64,000 bases of DNA, from the NCBI RefSeq assembly GCF_017744045.1, contig NZ_JAGHRD010000021.1, one strand, 5' to 3'. The notes under the pieces were generated by a model. It saw only the letters and a program-made list of their open reading frames with translations. It was not told where the DNA came from and did not search any database. Source of the DNA: Pelagimonas sp017744045. GTDB taxonomy: Bacteria; Pseudomonadota; Alphaproteobacteria; Rhodobacterales; Rhodobacteraceae. This document shows positions 1 to 10,125 of the stretch, in pieces (position 1 is the stretch's first letter; each line of letters begins with the position of its first letter). Position numbers and translations under genes: made by a program.

Positions 1-32
1 TTGTATGATATAGACCGACGCAGGAGCACGAT

Positions 33-317
33 TTGGGCACCTCTCCCTATTCCATCCGTCTTGATGACGAGCTGCGCAAATCGCTGGAACGCGAGGCCGA
101 GATCGAAGATCGCCCGCCCGCGCAGCTGGCAGTGCGCGCCATCCGCTCCATGCTCGAGGCCAAGGCCGCCAAGCGCGAGGCCATCGAAGCCGCCTTGCAG
201 CAGGCGGATGAGGGGCGGTTCATTTCATCCGAGGCGATGACTGACTGGATCGACAGCTGGGACAGCGAGGATGAATTGCCCATGCCCGCCGCGGATATCA
301 CCCCTAGCCGCTCATGA
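33..317 (+). CDS. Ribbon-helix-helix antitoxin (ParD/CopG-like)
   Basis: Predicted 94-aa DNA-binding antitoxin. The N-terminal stretch (about residues 6-42, SIRLDDEL followed by a helix ending AVRAIRSML) has the usual ribbon-helix-helix pattern: one short strand and two helices that dimerise to bind the operon's own promoter. The acidic C-terminal tail (about residues 60-94) is where such antitoxins normally wrap the toxin. The start is TTG at 33, chosen because AGGAG lies 6 bases upstream. The gene overlaps the downstream toxin by 4 bp (ATGA), typical of translationally coupled toxin-antitoxin pairs. A TATGAT box at 4-9 may be its -10 element. The role in plasmid maintenance is inferred from family and context. 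Confidence 0.8.
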   Translation: MGTSPYSIRLDDELRKSLEREAEIEDRPPAQLAVRAIRSMLEAKAAKREAIEAALQQADEGRFISSEAMTDWIDSWDSEDELPMPAADITPSRS

Positions 318-595
318 AACTTGTCTATCTCGAAGAGGCCGCGCAGGATATCGCGTGGTTTCGCTATTATTACCGTTCGGTCTTTCCCGAAGGCAGCGCC
401 AAGGCCCGCGCCCATCTGAAGGCGATACAACAGACGCTGGCTGCCAATCCTTATGCTGGCCATCCCTCTGAGATCCGCCCGGACCTGCGCGAGCTGTCGA
501 TCCCGCGCACGCCCTTTACCCTGATCTATCGCGTCACCCAGTCCCAAATCGAAGTGCTGCGCCTGTGGGACGACCGCCAGGGCGGCGGGTTTTGA
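314..595 (+). CDS. ParE/RelE-family toxin
   Basis: Predicted 93-aa toxin of the RelE/ParE superfamily. The family pattern is visible in order: VYLEEAAQDI strand-helix start, a tyrosine-rich helix (FRYYYRSVF), TLAANPYAG turn, and the C-terminal strands FTLIYRV and IEVLRLWDDRQ. ParE members poison DNA gyrase while RelE members cleave ribosome-bound mRNA; the sequence alone does not decide between them, although plasmid-borne pairs with a ribbon-helix-helix antitoxin are usually ParE-like. It is coupled by a 4-bp overlap to the antitoxin before it and appears intact. On a repABC replicon it probably acts as an addiction module. Confidence 0.8.
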   Translation: MKLVYLEEAAQDIAWFRYYYRSVFPEGSAKARAHLKAIQQTLAANPYAGHPSEIRPDLRELSIPRTPFTLIYRVTQSQIEVLRLWDDRQGGGF

Positions 596-598
596 CAT

Positions 599-626
599 GC
601 GACCCAACCAAAAAAGACTGGGTCGC
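599..626. terminator. Hairpin between converging genes
   Basis: Perfect 8-bp inverted repeat GCGACCCA (599-606) and TGGGTCGC (619-626) around a loop rich in A on the + strand. It lies between the end of the toxin gene and the end of the aldehyde dehydrogenase gene, so it can serve both. It lacks a long T run. Confidence 0.5.
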
Positions 627-638
627 GCCAGCACCTGA

Positions 639-2132
<1,494 letters not shown>

Positions 2133-2152
2133 CGGTTGTCTCCTTTGCGAAG

Positions 2153-3175
2153 TCAGGTCACAAGGCCGCGCTGATTGGCGCGACCCATGGAAATCAAAAG
2201 CGGGCTTTCAGCCTGCAGGGATTGAAACTCGGTTTTGCTGGTCATGCCGCGCCATTGCGCGGTGATCAGCGATTGCGCCACCGCACCACCTAGCGTGGTG
2301 CCGGGGCCGGTGATGATGAACAGGTCGGGGGCAAATTCACGTGCGGCCACCTGAATGGCGCGGGTGAAATCATAGGTTTCGACCACCTGATGCCCCAGCG
2401 TGTAATCCCAAAGCGCCTGACGATCACAGGCCCCCGGCCACCAGATCGCCCCGCGCCCGTCAATCAACGGCAATTTGGGCTGGTCGAACAGGTCCGGCGA
2501 CAGGCGCGCGCGCCCCTGATCACTGATCGGCTGCATCATTGCCGAATGAAAGGCGGCGTGATTGGGCAGGCGCAGTGGAAATTGCTCTTGCTTTGGAACG
2601 GCGGTTTCGAACGCGGCCAGCCCGGCCTCATTGCCTGCCAATACTAGCATTCCACCCAGATCAATCGACAGGGTCAGCACGTGGTCGGGGCGGGTATTGA
2701 TGACCGCCACCTGCGCCAGCAACTCGGCCTTGCGCGCCAGATCGGGCTGCCAGTCATCGCCACAATGAGGATAGACCAGCTGCCCGCCAATCAGCGCCTC
2801 TTGCATCAGGGTGCCCATGGTGTTGACCACATCAAACCCAGCCTCGGGCGTCAGCGCGCCGCCGCAGGCCAGCGTTGAATACCAGCCCATGGAATTGCCG
2901 GTGACCGCAACAATCTCGATATCATCGCGGATCGAACAGGCATCGCCATAGCTCGCCGCGTAAATCAGCGCCGAGGCATTGTCACCCCGCGTATGCCGCG
3001 CATTGGAAAAGCGTTGCGCGCTGTCCAGATCGCTCAGGCTATCCTGCCCCAATGCGCGGCGTTTTTCATCGAAGTGCCGCAGCAATCCCGCATCAGGGAA
3101 ATGCCGCGCCAGCGTGCCCAGCTCAGCCTTGTTATAGGTGCCGCGACCGGGGCAGATCAGAACAGCGGTGGTCAT
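2153..3175 (-). CDS. FabD-like acyltransferase lacking the malonyl-binding arginine
   Basis: 340-aa protein of the ACP S-malonyltransferase (FabD/AT) fold. The nucleophile elbow is GNSMGW instead of the usual GHSLGE, and the catalytic histidine is in AAFHSAMM. The motif that normally supplies the arginine pairing with the malonyl carboxylate (RG..M) reads NTMGTLMQ here, so that arginine is absent and malonyl specificity is doubtful. The C-terminal ITGPGTTLGG resembles the usual GPG end motif. It overlaps the E1 gene by 4 bp (ATGA) and has GGAGGG upstream. An acyltransferase beside a 2-oxoacid dehydrogenase E1 in an amino acid operon is unusual. Transfer of the acyl group made by E1 is inference only. 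Confidence 0.7.
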   Translation of the reverse strand: MTTAVLICPGRGTYNKAELGTLARHFPDAGLLRHFDEKRRALGQDSLSDLDSAQRFSNARHTRGDNASALIYAASYGDACSIRDDIEIVAVTGNSMGWYSTLACGGALTPEAGFDVVNTMGTLMQEALIGGQLVYPHCGDDWQPDLARKAELLAQVAVINTRPDHVLTLSIDLGGMLVLAGNEAGLAAFETAVPKQEQFPLRLPNHAAFHSAMMQPISDQGRARLSPDLFDQPKLPLIDGRGAIWWPGACDRQALWDYTLGHQVVETYDFTRAIQVAAREFAPDLFIITGPGTTLGGAVAQSLITAQWRGMTSKTEFQSLQAESPLLISMGRANQRGLVT

Positions 3176-5361
3176 GCCTTGCCCTCCAACGCCGATTTCG
3201 CCGCCTCATAGATGCTGTCCGCCGAAGGCATGGTTGCGCCATAGGCGGGGCCGGTGGCGATAAAGCTATCCTCGGCCGCAAGGCGCGACACCGGCACATT
3301 GCAACGTTCGGTAAAGAGGGTCATCAGTGCCTCGGACACCCCGCCGGTTCGGCGGGTTTCGTCAACCACCAGAATGCGTTTCGCCCCGGCAACCGCGTTA
3401 ACCAAAGCGTCCTCGGGCAAGGGCGACAGCCAGCGGGTGTCGATCACCCGCGCCTTGACCCCATCGGCCTCAAGCCGCGCCTGGGCTTGCAACGACAGGT
3501 AATAGCCATTGGCAAAACTCACGATGGCCAGATCATCGCCCTCCCCGGCCACGCCAACCTCGCCAAAGCCAATGCGTTCATCCCGCGCCGGATAGGTGGT
3601 CATCCAACCGCCATCGCCAGCCGCGTGCAGGTCGCGCATCGGGTAAAGCGCGATGGGTTCCAGGAACACCACCAGCCGTTGCTCTTCGCGCGCCAACCGC
3701 ACGCTTTCGCGCAGCATCCGCGCGCCATCCGCGCCGTTTGACGGGCAAGCCAGAATGAGCCCCGGAATATCGCGCAGCACCGCAACCGAGTTGTCATTGT
3801 GGAAATGCCCGCCAAACCCCTTTTGATAGCCAAGCCCGGCAATGCGCACGACCATCGGATTGGTGAATTGCCCGCGCGAGAAAAACGGCAGGGTTGCCGC
3901 TTCGCCGCGCAGCTGGTCTTCGGCATTGTGCAGATAGGCCAGGAACTGAATTTCCGGCATCGGGATAAACCCGTTCTGCGCCATGCCAATCGCCAGCCCA
4001 AGGATGGATTGTTCATCCAGCAGCGTGTCGATCATCCGATCAGACCCAAAGCGGTTGATCAGCTTTTGCGTCACGCCATAGACGCCGCCCTTGCGCCCGA
4101 CATCCTCGCCCATCATGACGATTTCACCGTGATCCAGCATCAGATCGGTTAGCGCCCAGTTCAGGATGCGGCTCATGGGTTGCGGGGTGGCATGGGCCTT
4201 AAGGTCAGCGCCAAAGGCCTTGGTGCGATCCTCGTCACTTGGGCCATTGGTGGGCGCGCAGTCGCGTTTGGGGGGGATGATGCTGGCCATCACGTCACGC
4301 GCGGTTTTCAGATGCGGGCGGGTCGCGGCCTCGGCGGCAACGCGGGTCACGCGGGCGCGGGTCTCTTCATAGATGGCCAGCGCCTCATCGCCGCTCAGCG
4401 CGCCAGCCTCTTGCAGCAGGCGGGCGCTGTGCAGCAGCGGATCATTGGCCTCATCCTGTTCAACCTCGGCCCGCGACAGATAAGACGTGGCCACATCCGC
4501 CCCGGCATGACCATAAAGCCGCACGGTGCGTAGGTGCAAAAACGCCGGTTTGCGCCGGTTGCGCACATAATCCGCCGCCTCTTGCGCCACGCGATAGGTG
4601 TCAAACAAGTCCAGGCCATCCGCGTGGAAATACTTGATCCCCGGACGGGCGCGGAACCCGTCGGCGATCCAGCCCTTGGGCGTCTTGGTCGAAATCCCGA
4701 TCCCATTGTCTTCGCAAACAAAGAGCAGCGGCAAAGGCACCGATTGATAGCTGGTCCAACCCGCGGTGTTAAACGCCCCTTGCGCGGTGGAATGATTGGC
4801 CGAGGCGTCACCAAAGGAACACATGACAATCGCGTCCTCGGGATATTCCCTATGTTCCGGCGCATGGCGGCGCGCCGCGCCAATGGCATAGGCCGCCCCC
4901 ACCGCCTTTGGCAGGTGCGAGGCAATGGTCGAGGTTTGCGGCGGGATGTTCAGCGCTTTGGAGCCCAGCACCTTATGCCGCCCGCCCGAGGTCGGATCCT
5001 CGGAGGAACAGGCAAAAGACAGCAGCATATCCCAGGCCATGTTCTGGCCCGGCACCTGCGCGCCCCGCGCGATCTGAAACCCGGCATCGCGATAATGCAA
5101 AAAGGCCGGATCGGTGGGGCGCAAGGCCTCGGCCACGGCTGCCATGCCCTCGTGACCTGATGAGCCGATGGTGTAAAACCCTTTGCCCTCTTTCTGCATC
5201 ACCCGGCTGGTCAGATCCAAAGCCCGGCTTAGACATTGCGCACGAAACAGGCCCACGGCCTGTTCCTTGCTCAGCGGGCCAGCGGGGGGTTTGCCCCTGG
5301 GCAGGTTGCCAGTTGTGACTTTTTCGCGAAAATTCTCTTCGACGATAACAGCGCGATCCAT
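3172..5361 (-). CDS. 2-oxoacid dehydrogenase E1, alpha-beta fusion
   Basis: 729-aa thiamine-diphosphate enzyme with both E1 subunits in one chain. The alpha part (about residues 30-340) carries the ThDP/Mg motif around CSFGDASANHSTAQGAFN with the downstream EDNGIGIST. A linker of about 40 residues follows. The beta part (about residues 385-729) carries EDVGRKGGVYGVTQ, DTLLDEQSILG and IQFLAYLHNAEDQL. This is the branched-chain/acetoin E1 class, which decarboxylates a 2-oxoacid and hands the acyl group to a lipoyl E2. Within this operon the likely substrate is 2-oxoadipate (giving a glutaryl group); this is inferred from the neighbours. No E2 or E3 gene lies in the window. It starts 3 bp after the aminotransferase stop, with AAGAGG as ribosome binding site. 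Confidence 0.85.
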   Translation of the reverse strand: MDRAVIVEENFREKVTTGNLPRGKPPAGPLSKEQAVGLFRAQCLSRALDLTSRVMQKEGKGFYTIGSSGHEGMAAVAEALRPTDPAFLHYRDAGFQIARGAQVPGQNMAWDMLLSFACSSEDPTSGGRHKVLGSKALNIPPQTSTIASHLPKAVGAAYAIGAARRHAPEHREYPEDAIVMCSFGDASANHSTAQGAFNTAGWTSYQSVPLPLLFVCEDNGIGISTKTPKGWIADGFRARPGIKYFHADGLDLFDTYRVAQEAADYVRNRRKPAFLHLRTVRLYGHAGADVATSYLSRAEVEQDEANDPLLHSARLLQEAGALSGDEALAIYEETRARVTRVAAEAATRPHLKTARDVMASIIPPKRDCAPTNGPSDEDRTKAFGADLKAHATPQPMSRILNWALTDLMLDHGEIVMMGEDVGRKGGVYGVTQKLINRFGSDRMIDTLLDEQSILGLAIGMAQNGFIPMPEIQFLAYLHNAEDQLRGEAATLPFFSRGQFTNPMVVRIAGLGYQKGFGGHFHNDNSVAVLRDIPGLILACPSNGADGARMLRESVRLAREEQRLVVFLEPIALYPMRDLHAAGDGGWMTTYPARDERIGFGEVGVAGEGDDLAIVSFANGYYLSLQAQARLEADGVKARVIDTRWLSPLPEDALVNAVAGAKRILVVDETRRTGGVSEALMTLFTERCNVPVSRLAAEDSFIATGPAYGATMPSADSIYEAAKSALEGKA

Positions 5362-5364
5362 GGT

Positions 5365-6534
5365 TTACGCCTCTTTGTTCAAATAATCACCCAGCCGCGC
5401 CAGCCCTGCGTCCAGGGCGTCGTCGGAATAGGCAAAGCTCAGTCGGAAATGGCCGGACAGGCCAAAGGCGCGCCCCGGAACCACCGCCACATCGGTTTCA
5501 TCCAGCAACCGGGCGCAGAAACCCCCGTCGCTCTCGCCTTGGCGTAGCGCGTCTTTGCACGAGGGAAAGACGTAAAACGCCCCATCCGGCACAGGGCAGG
5601 TGATCCCCGGCAGCGCGTTCAACCCCGCCACCACCTTGTCACGCCGTGTCTGGAAAATGGCGCAGCGGTCGCGCAACAGATCGCGGGGACCATTCAACGC
5701 CGCCAGGGCCGCCGCCTGCGCCACCGAACAGGCACCCGAGGTCGATTGCCCCTGCAAGGATACCATCGCCTTGATCAGCGGGGCCGGGCCAATGCCCCAG
5801 CCAATGCGCCAGCCGGTCATCGCCCAGGCCTTGGACACGCCCGACACGATCAATGTGCGCGGGGCCAGAGCGGGCGCGGCGGCGGTGAAACTAACAAAGG
5901 GGGAAAAGCTGAGATGCGCGTAAATTTCGTCCGAGATCACCCAAACCTGCGGGTGCCGGTCCAGCACCTCGGCCAGGGCGGCAATTTCTCGGGCGCTGTA
6001 AATCGCGCCGCTTGGGTTTGAGGGCGAGTTGAGCATCAACCAACGGGTTTTCGGCGTGATCGCCGCCTCAAGCGCCTCGGGCGACAGTTTAAACCCGGCC
6101 TCCATCGGGCAAGGCACCGTCACCGGCCTGCCCCCGGCCACCACGACCATATCGGCGTAGCTGGTCCAGAATGGCGTGGGCAAAATCACCTCGTCGCCGG
6201 GGTTCAGTGTCGCCATGAGCGCATTGGCCAACACTTGCTTGGCCCCGGTCGACACGATGACCTCGGCCATCTGGCGACCATGTTCCTGGGCTATCGCCTC
6301 GCGCAGGGCGGGGGTGCCAACGGTTGCGGTATAGCGGGTCTCTCCGGCCAGGGCGGCCTGATGCGCCGCCTCAACGACAAAATCAGGTGTCGGGAAATCC
6401 GGCTCTCCGGTCGACAGAGCCACCACATTGCGCCCCTGATCGCGCAGAACCTTGGCGCGTTCCGAAATGCGCACGATCTCGGACAGCTCGATGCCGCCCA
6501 GCCGATCCGCCGCCCGAAACGCGCTTGGGTCCAT
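5365..6534 (-). CDS. PLP-dependent class I/II aminotransferase
   Basis: Fold type I aminotransferase of the aspartate aminotransferase group, 389 aa from the chosen start. Recognisable are STGEPDFPTP near the N-terminus, the NSPSNPSG substrate/cofactor loop, ISDEIYAHLSF with the aspartate that contacts the pyridine ring, VSGVSKAWAMTGWRIGW with the PLP-binding lysine, and the substrate-binding arginine in GHFRLSFA. The ATG at 6534 gives the usual short head (MDPSAFRAADRLGG); longer alternatives at 6555 (ATG) or 6579 (TTG) would overlap the upstream gene and lack a good ribosome binding site. In this operon it could convert 2-aminoadipate to 2-oxoadipate, the substrate proposed for the E1 enzyme next to it; specificity is inferred. 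Confidence 0.8.
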   Translation of the reverse strand: MDPSAFRAADRLGGIELSEIVRISERAKVLRDQGRNVVALSTGEPDFPTPDFVVEAAHQAALAGETRYTATVGTPALREAIAQEHGRQMAEVIVSTGAKQVLANALMATLNPGDEVILPTPFWTSYADMVVVAGGRPVTVPCPMEAGFKLSPEALEAAITPKTRWLMLNSPSNPSGAIYSAREIAALAEVLDRHPQVWVISDEIYAHLSFSPFVSFTAAAPALAPRTLIVSGVSKAWAMTGWRIGWGIGPAPLIKAMVSLQGQSTSGACSVAQAAALAALNGPRDLLRDRCAIFQTRRDKVVAGLNALPGITCPVPDGAFYVFPSCKDALRQGESDGGFCARLLDETDVAVVPGRAFGLSGHFRLSFAYSDDALDAGLARLGDYLNKEA

Positions 6535-6544
6535 GGCCAAAGCG

Positions 6545-7603
6545 TCATCCGGCATAGCGCGCGCCGTTCTTGGTTTCAAAGAAAGCCGCCAGCGGGATGT
6601 CCTCTTGTTTGAGGAAGCCCTGCCCCGGCAAAGTGCCCGCGCGCACCATTTCGATCACCGCCACCACACTGGACGCCGTTGTCCAGGCAATCGCCGTGCG
6701 ATGCTTGCCCGCAATCTCTAGCGGCATCAGCGCGCGCACAAATTCACGCCGCCCCAGAGCGCCATCCTTGGTGCCCTCAGCCGCCACATGAATATAGACC
6801 ACATCATCCTGAACCGGCGGCTTGGCATTGACCAAAATCTCGCCCGCCTCTTTCTTGCGCTCGCGCATCAGCAGCTCGTGAAAGAAAAAGTTCATCAGGT
6901 CGACATGGCCGGGATAGCGCATGGTTTTGTAATCGATATTGGGCACTTGCCCCAGATAGGTCTCGCACATGGTGCCCAGCCCGCCCGAGGTGGTAAACGC
7001 CTCCAGCTCGATCCCGCCGATCACGATCTTTTCGATCCATTCCATCGGCGACACCCATTTGTGTTCGCCATTCTCCAGCACTTCGCAATCGTTGAGATAT
7101 TCGTTCACCACCCCTTCGGGCGACCAGTTGAAGGAATAGCCCATCAGCCCGGTCGGATGCTGCGGCAGGGCACCAACGCGCAATTTGCAGGATCGGCACT
7201 CGTCAAATTGTGCGATCAGATCCGCAGCCACGATGCCGACAAAACCGGGGGCCAGGCCACATTGCGGGGCCATTAGCCCCTTGGAGGTTTTGGCCAGTTC
7301 AAGGATCTCCTTGGTGGTAGGAACGTCTTCGGTCAAATCGAAGTAATGAATGCCCAGCCCATGGGCAGTGCGCGCCACGGCGGAGTTGAGGAAATAGGGC
7401 AGGCAGGACAAAACCGCATCCGCCTTGCCAAGCGCGCCTTTTAGCGCGGCCTCGTCCGAGACATCCAGCGCCGCCGTGGCAAAACCAACCCCCTCAAGCT
7501 TGGGATTCATGTCATAGCCAGTGACGGTGAACCCTGCCTCGCTCAGCAACTCCGCCGCCAATGCGCCAACTTTGCCCAGACCCAGAACCGCTACAGATTG
7601 CAT
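6545..7603 (-). CDS. Saccharopine dehydrogenase / lysine 6-dehydrogenase-like
   Basis: 352-aa NAD(P)-dependent dehydrogenase with an N-terminal Rossmann motif (GLGKVG, residues 8-13) and the family's catalytic-domain wording (FDLTEDV, APQCGLAPGFVG, GGLGTMCETY). The length fits single-domain saccharopine reductase or lysine 6-dehydrogenase proteins; no lysine-ketoglutarate reductase domain is attached. It would form alpha-aminoadipate semialdehyde either from saccharopine or directly from lysine; the sequence cannot separate the two, but no separate lysine-ketoglutarate reductase is visible nearby. It is the first gene of the lysine-type operon, with GGGAGAGG upstream, and lies 103 bp from the divergent LysR regulator. 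Confidence 0.75.
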   Translation of the reverse strand: MQSVAVLGLGKVGALAAELLSEAGFTVTGYDMNPKLEGVGFATAALDVSDEAALKGALGKADAVLSCLPYFLNSAVARTAHGLGIHYFDLTEDVPTTKEILELAKTSKGLMAPQCGLAPGFVGIVAADLIAQFDECRSCKLRVGALPQHPTGLMGYSFNWSPEGVVNEYLNDCEVLENGEHKWVSPMEWIEKIVIGGIELEAFTTSGGLGTMCETYLGQVPNIDYKTMRYPGHVDLMNFFFHELLMRERKKEAGEILVNAKPPVQDDVVYIHVAAEGTKDGALGRREFVRALMPLEIAGKHRTAIAWTTASSVVAVIEMVRAGTLPGQGFLKQEDIPLAAFFETKNGARYAG

Positions 7604-7706
7604 GACCTCTCCCTTTTTGGTCGTGTTGCCTTGGCAAAAGCGTAGCGATTTGACTCATGCTAAAAAACGGGCAATTTAGGTATTAACTTGTGCCTTGAGG
7701 TCATGA

Positions 7707-8615
7707 ATGGAACATCTCCCCTCGCTGTCATCCCTGCGCAGTTTCGAAGCGGCAGCCAAACATCAAAGCTTTACGCTTGCCGCGGAAGAGCTGCACATGA
7801 CGCAAAGCGCGATCAGCCGCATGGTGCGCGAGCTTGAAGCCACCATCGGCGTCACCCTGTTTCGCCCTGCCGGGCGCGGAGTGGCGCTGACCGATGCGGG
7901 GCGCGCACTGGCGGATCAGCTGCATGGCGACCTGGAGCGGCTGCGCGGCACGATCCGCAATGCCAGCGCAGCGGGCGATACGCGGCGGTTGCTGTCAATC
8001 GGGACGCTGCCGACCTTTGGCTCGCGCTGGCTGGCCCCTCGCCTGGCACGGTTTCGCGCCAGCCATCCGCAGGTGGAATTTGCCCTGCACAGCCACCCGG
8101 CCCCCTTTGATCTGATTGGCGAAGCGGTCGATATCGCCATCCATTTTGGCCGCAAGGAATGGGTTGACGGCACCCTGACCGAGCTCTGCCCCGAAGACCT
8201 GGTCGCCGTCGCCTCACCCCTTATGGCGGATCGCCACGAGGTCACGCAGCCTACGGGCCTTGCCCGTCTGCCACTCTTGCATCTCTCAACCCGGCCCAAT
8301 GCCTGGCGGGTCTATTTCGACGCGCTTGGCCTGCCCTTGGACAGCGTGCGCCAGGGCACCTTGTTTGATCAGTTTTCAGCGATGATTTCCGCCGCGATCC
8401 ACGGGCTGGGCGCGGCCATTGTGCCCAGTTATCTGATCGAGGCAGAACTGGCCCAGGGCACGCTGGTCATTCTGGGCCGCCCCGCCTGCGAGGATGATCG
8501 GTATTACGTCGTCACCCCACGCGGCGTGGCCAACCCGCTCGCCGCGCAATTCCGCGACTGGCTGGTGGCCGAGGCCCGCGCCTCAACGCGCAAACGAATG
8601 CAGTTTCGGGGGTAG
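7707..8615 (+). CDS. LysR-type transcriptional regulator (GcvA-like)
   Basis: 302-aa LysR-family regulator. The N-terminal winged helix (LSSLRSFEAAAKHQSFTLAA, then MTQSAISRMVRELE) is followed by a type 2 periplasmic-binding-protein-like effector domain (about residues 90-295). The GcvA-like subgroup shows in the start of the helix-turn-helix and in the AIHFGRKEW wording. TTGAGG lies 6 bases before the ATG. It is divergent from the saccharopine dehydrogenase-like gene across a 103-bp spacer, the classic arrangement for a LysR protein that controls the opposite operon, probably with lysine or a pathway intermediate as effector (inferred). Confidence 0.85.
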   Translation: MEHLPSLSSLRSFEAAAKHQSFTLAAEELHMTQSAISRMVRELEATIGVTLFRPAGRGVALTDAGRALADQLHGDLERLRGTIRNASAAGDTRRLLSIGTLPTFGSRWLAPRLARFRASHPQVEFALHSHPAPFDLIGEAVDIAIHFGRKEWVDGTLTELCPEDLVAVASPLMADRHEVTQPTGLARLPLLHLSTRPNAWRVYFDALGLPLDSVRQGTLFDQFSAMISAAIHGLGAAIVPSYLIEAELAQGTLVILGRPACEDDRYYVVTPRGVANPLAAQFRDWLVAEARASTRKRMQFRG

Positions 8616-8693
8616 GTTTACTTCGGATACTGCGCTATTTTCTTGACACAAAAAATCTACTTTGATTGCCATCAATTCTTGTTTAAGTAGTTT

Positions 8694-8708
8694 ATAGAAA
8701 ATTTCTAT
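8694..8708. promoter_or_regulatory. Inverted repeat in AT-rich leader of the RTX gene
   Basis: ATAGAAA and TTTCTAT flank a single A, a perfect 7-bp inverted repeat in the strongly AT-rich spacer 8616-8749. A TTGACA hexamer lies at 8643-8648 but no convincing -10 stands at the right distance. The repeat could be an operator for the RTX gene; no regulator is known. Confidence 0.35.
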
Positions 8709-8749
8709 TCGTAAAACCCCTATTCACCAGAAACCTTAAAGAGGATCCA

Positions 8750-9985
8750 ATGATTATTCCTGGAACTAATGATAATGACGTCATTCTTGGTGAAGACACG
8801 TCTGATTTCATCTTGGGCTACGAAGGTAACGACACAATAAATGGTGGCGACGGGAACGACAACTTACGGGGTGGAATCGGTGCCGATTGGTTGATTGGCG
8901 GTGACGGTTTTGATCGCGCGGACTACCGCGACAGCACTTCAGGTATAACAATTCAATTCTCGCCCCACGGGTGGGCCACCGGCAGCGGCGGAACGGCAGA
9001 AGGCGATTATCTACAAGAAATTGAGGCTGTAATAGGCAGCAGCTACAATGATAAAGTAGAAGGATGGCTTGGTGGAGATACCTTTTTCCACATTTCCGGA
9101 AATGACGAGTTCTTTACAACGAATGGCAAGATTGACTTTGAGTTGGCAACTGAAGCTTCCAATGGAGTGGGTGTCATCGTTAATCTTGGCCATAGTTCCG
9201 TGAACGCAGTTATGACAACTTTCACCGAAACGCACGTCACGGTGCTCGGCCACACAAATAGGCTTTTTATGGAACAAGCCGTTGACGCTGGCGCTTCCTC
9301 CGTCCGAATGATCGGTGTAGTTGACGTCGACGGGACACAAAACTCAGATTGGATTGCCGCAGATCTAAATGACAACATTTTAGATGGTCATGGCGGAAAT
9401 GATTACCTTTTTGGAGGAAGAGGCAAGGACGTTATCTACGGAGGAGATGGCGATGACAGTATTGTTGGGGGAAATGAAGTCGATTCAGTTTTAGGCGATG
9501 ACGATACCCTTTATGGGGAAAACGGCGACGACACCATCTTTGGAGGCGTCGGAAATGATCTACTTCGCGGAGATGCCGGATACGACAGCTTAGATGGCGG
9601 CTCTGGCCTGGATACCCTCAGGGGCGGAGACGAGAATGATACTCTTCACGGTGGGACTGGCTCCGACCGCCTATACGGAGATGACGGGGACGATGTTATG
9701 TTCGGAGGAAATGACTTAGATATCGATTACCTCATCGGGGGTGCTGGAGCAGACACTTTCCTTTTCTCTAATACAACTGGGAGAGATAGGATACTGGACT
9801 TTGAAACAGGCATAGACAGAATCGACTTGAGTGATGTTTCGAGCTTGAACAATTTCTCAGATGTGCTTGCAGCCGCCTCAAATACATCCAACGGTCACGT
9901 CAAAATTGACTTTGGTGGAGGAAACCTTGTGTACATCTATGACGCTTCAATCGCAGACCTAAACGCGAACGACTTTGTTTTTTAG
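8750..9985 (+). CDS. RTX-repeat calcium-binding protein, likely type I secreted
   Basis: 411-aa protein with two blocks of hemolysin-type nonapeptide repeats (GGxGxDxLx): residues about 15-60 and about 205-335, the second with roughly a dozen units such as GGDGDDSIVG and GGTGSDRLYGDDGDD. These fold into calcium-bound beta-rolls outside the cell. The block between them has no recognised enzyme motif. The end (DFETGIDRIDLSDV and a terminal LNANDFVF) looks like a type I secretion signal. No ABC/HlyD/TolC secretion genes lie nearby. AGAGGA precedes the ATG. Codon use and the upstream spacer are distinctly more AT-rich than the neighbours, suggesting acquisition by transfer. The function (adhesin, matrix or toxin scaffold) cannot be told. 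Confidence 0.85.
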   Translation: MIIPGTNDNDVILGEDTSDFILGYEGNDTINGGDGNDNLRGGIGADWLIGGDGFDRADYRDSTSGITIQFSPHGWATGSGGTAEGDYLQEIEAVIGSSYNDKVEGWLGGDTFFHISGNDEFFTTNGKIDFELATEASNGVGVIVNLGHSSVNAVMTTFTETHVTVLGHTNRLFMEQAVDAGASSVRMIGVVDVDGTQNSDWIAADLNDNILDGHGGNDYLFGGRGKDVIYGGDGDDSIVGGNEVDSVLGDDDTLYGENGDDTIFGGVGNDLLRGDAGYDSLDGGSGLDTLRGGDENDTLHGGTGSDRLYGDDGDDVMFGGNDLDIDYLIGGAGADTFLFSNTTGRDRILDFETGIDRIDLSDVSSLNNFSDVLAAASNTSNGHVKIDFGGGNLVYIYDASIADLNANDFVF

Positions 9986-10086
9986 GAACCAATACTTCTG
10001 AAAGATGTCTGCCCATTGTGCACCGATCAAACGTGCGTTCCTCTTCACATTACAACCCCAGGTTAAATCACTATTTATACATTAAC

Positions 10087-10117
10087 AAAAAGCCCCCCAG
10101 CCAAAGCCGGGGGGGCC
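10087..10117 (-). terminator. Rho-independent terminator of the permease gene
   Basis: On the - strand a GC-only stem (GGCCCCCC pairing with GGGGGGC across a short loop) is followed by TTTTTG. It lies 9 bp past the permease stop codon and is the clearest intrinsic terminator in this part of the window. Confidence 0.8.
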
Positions 10118-10125
10118 TATCAGCA

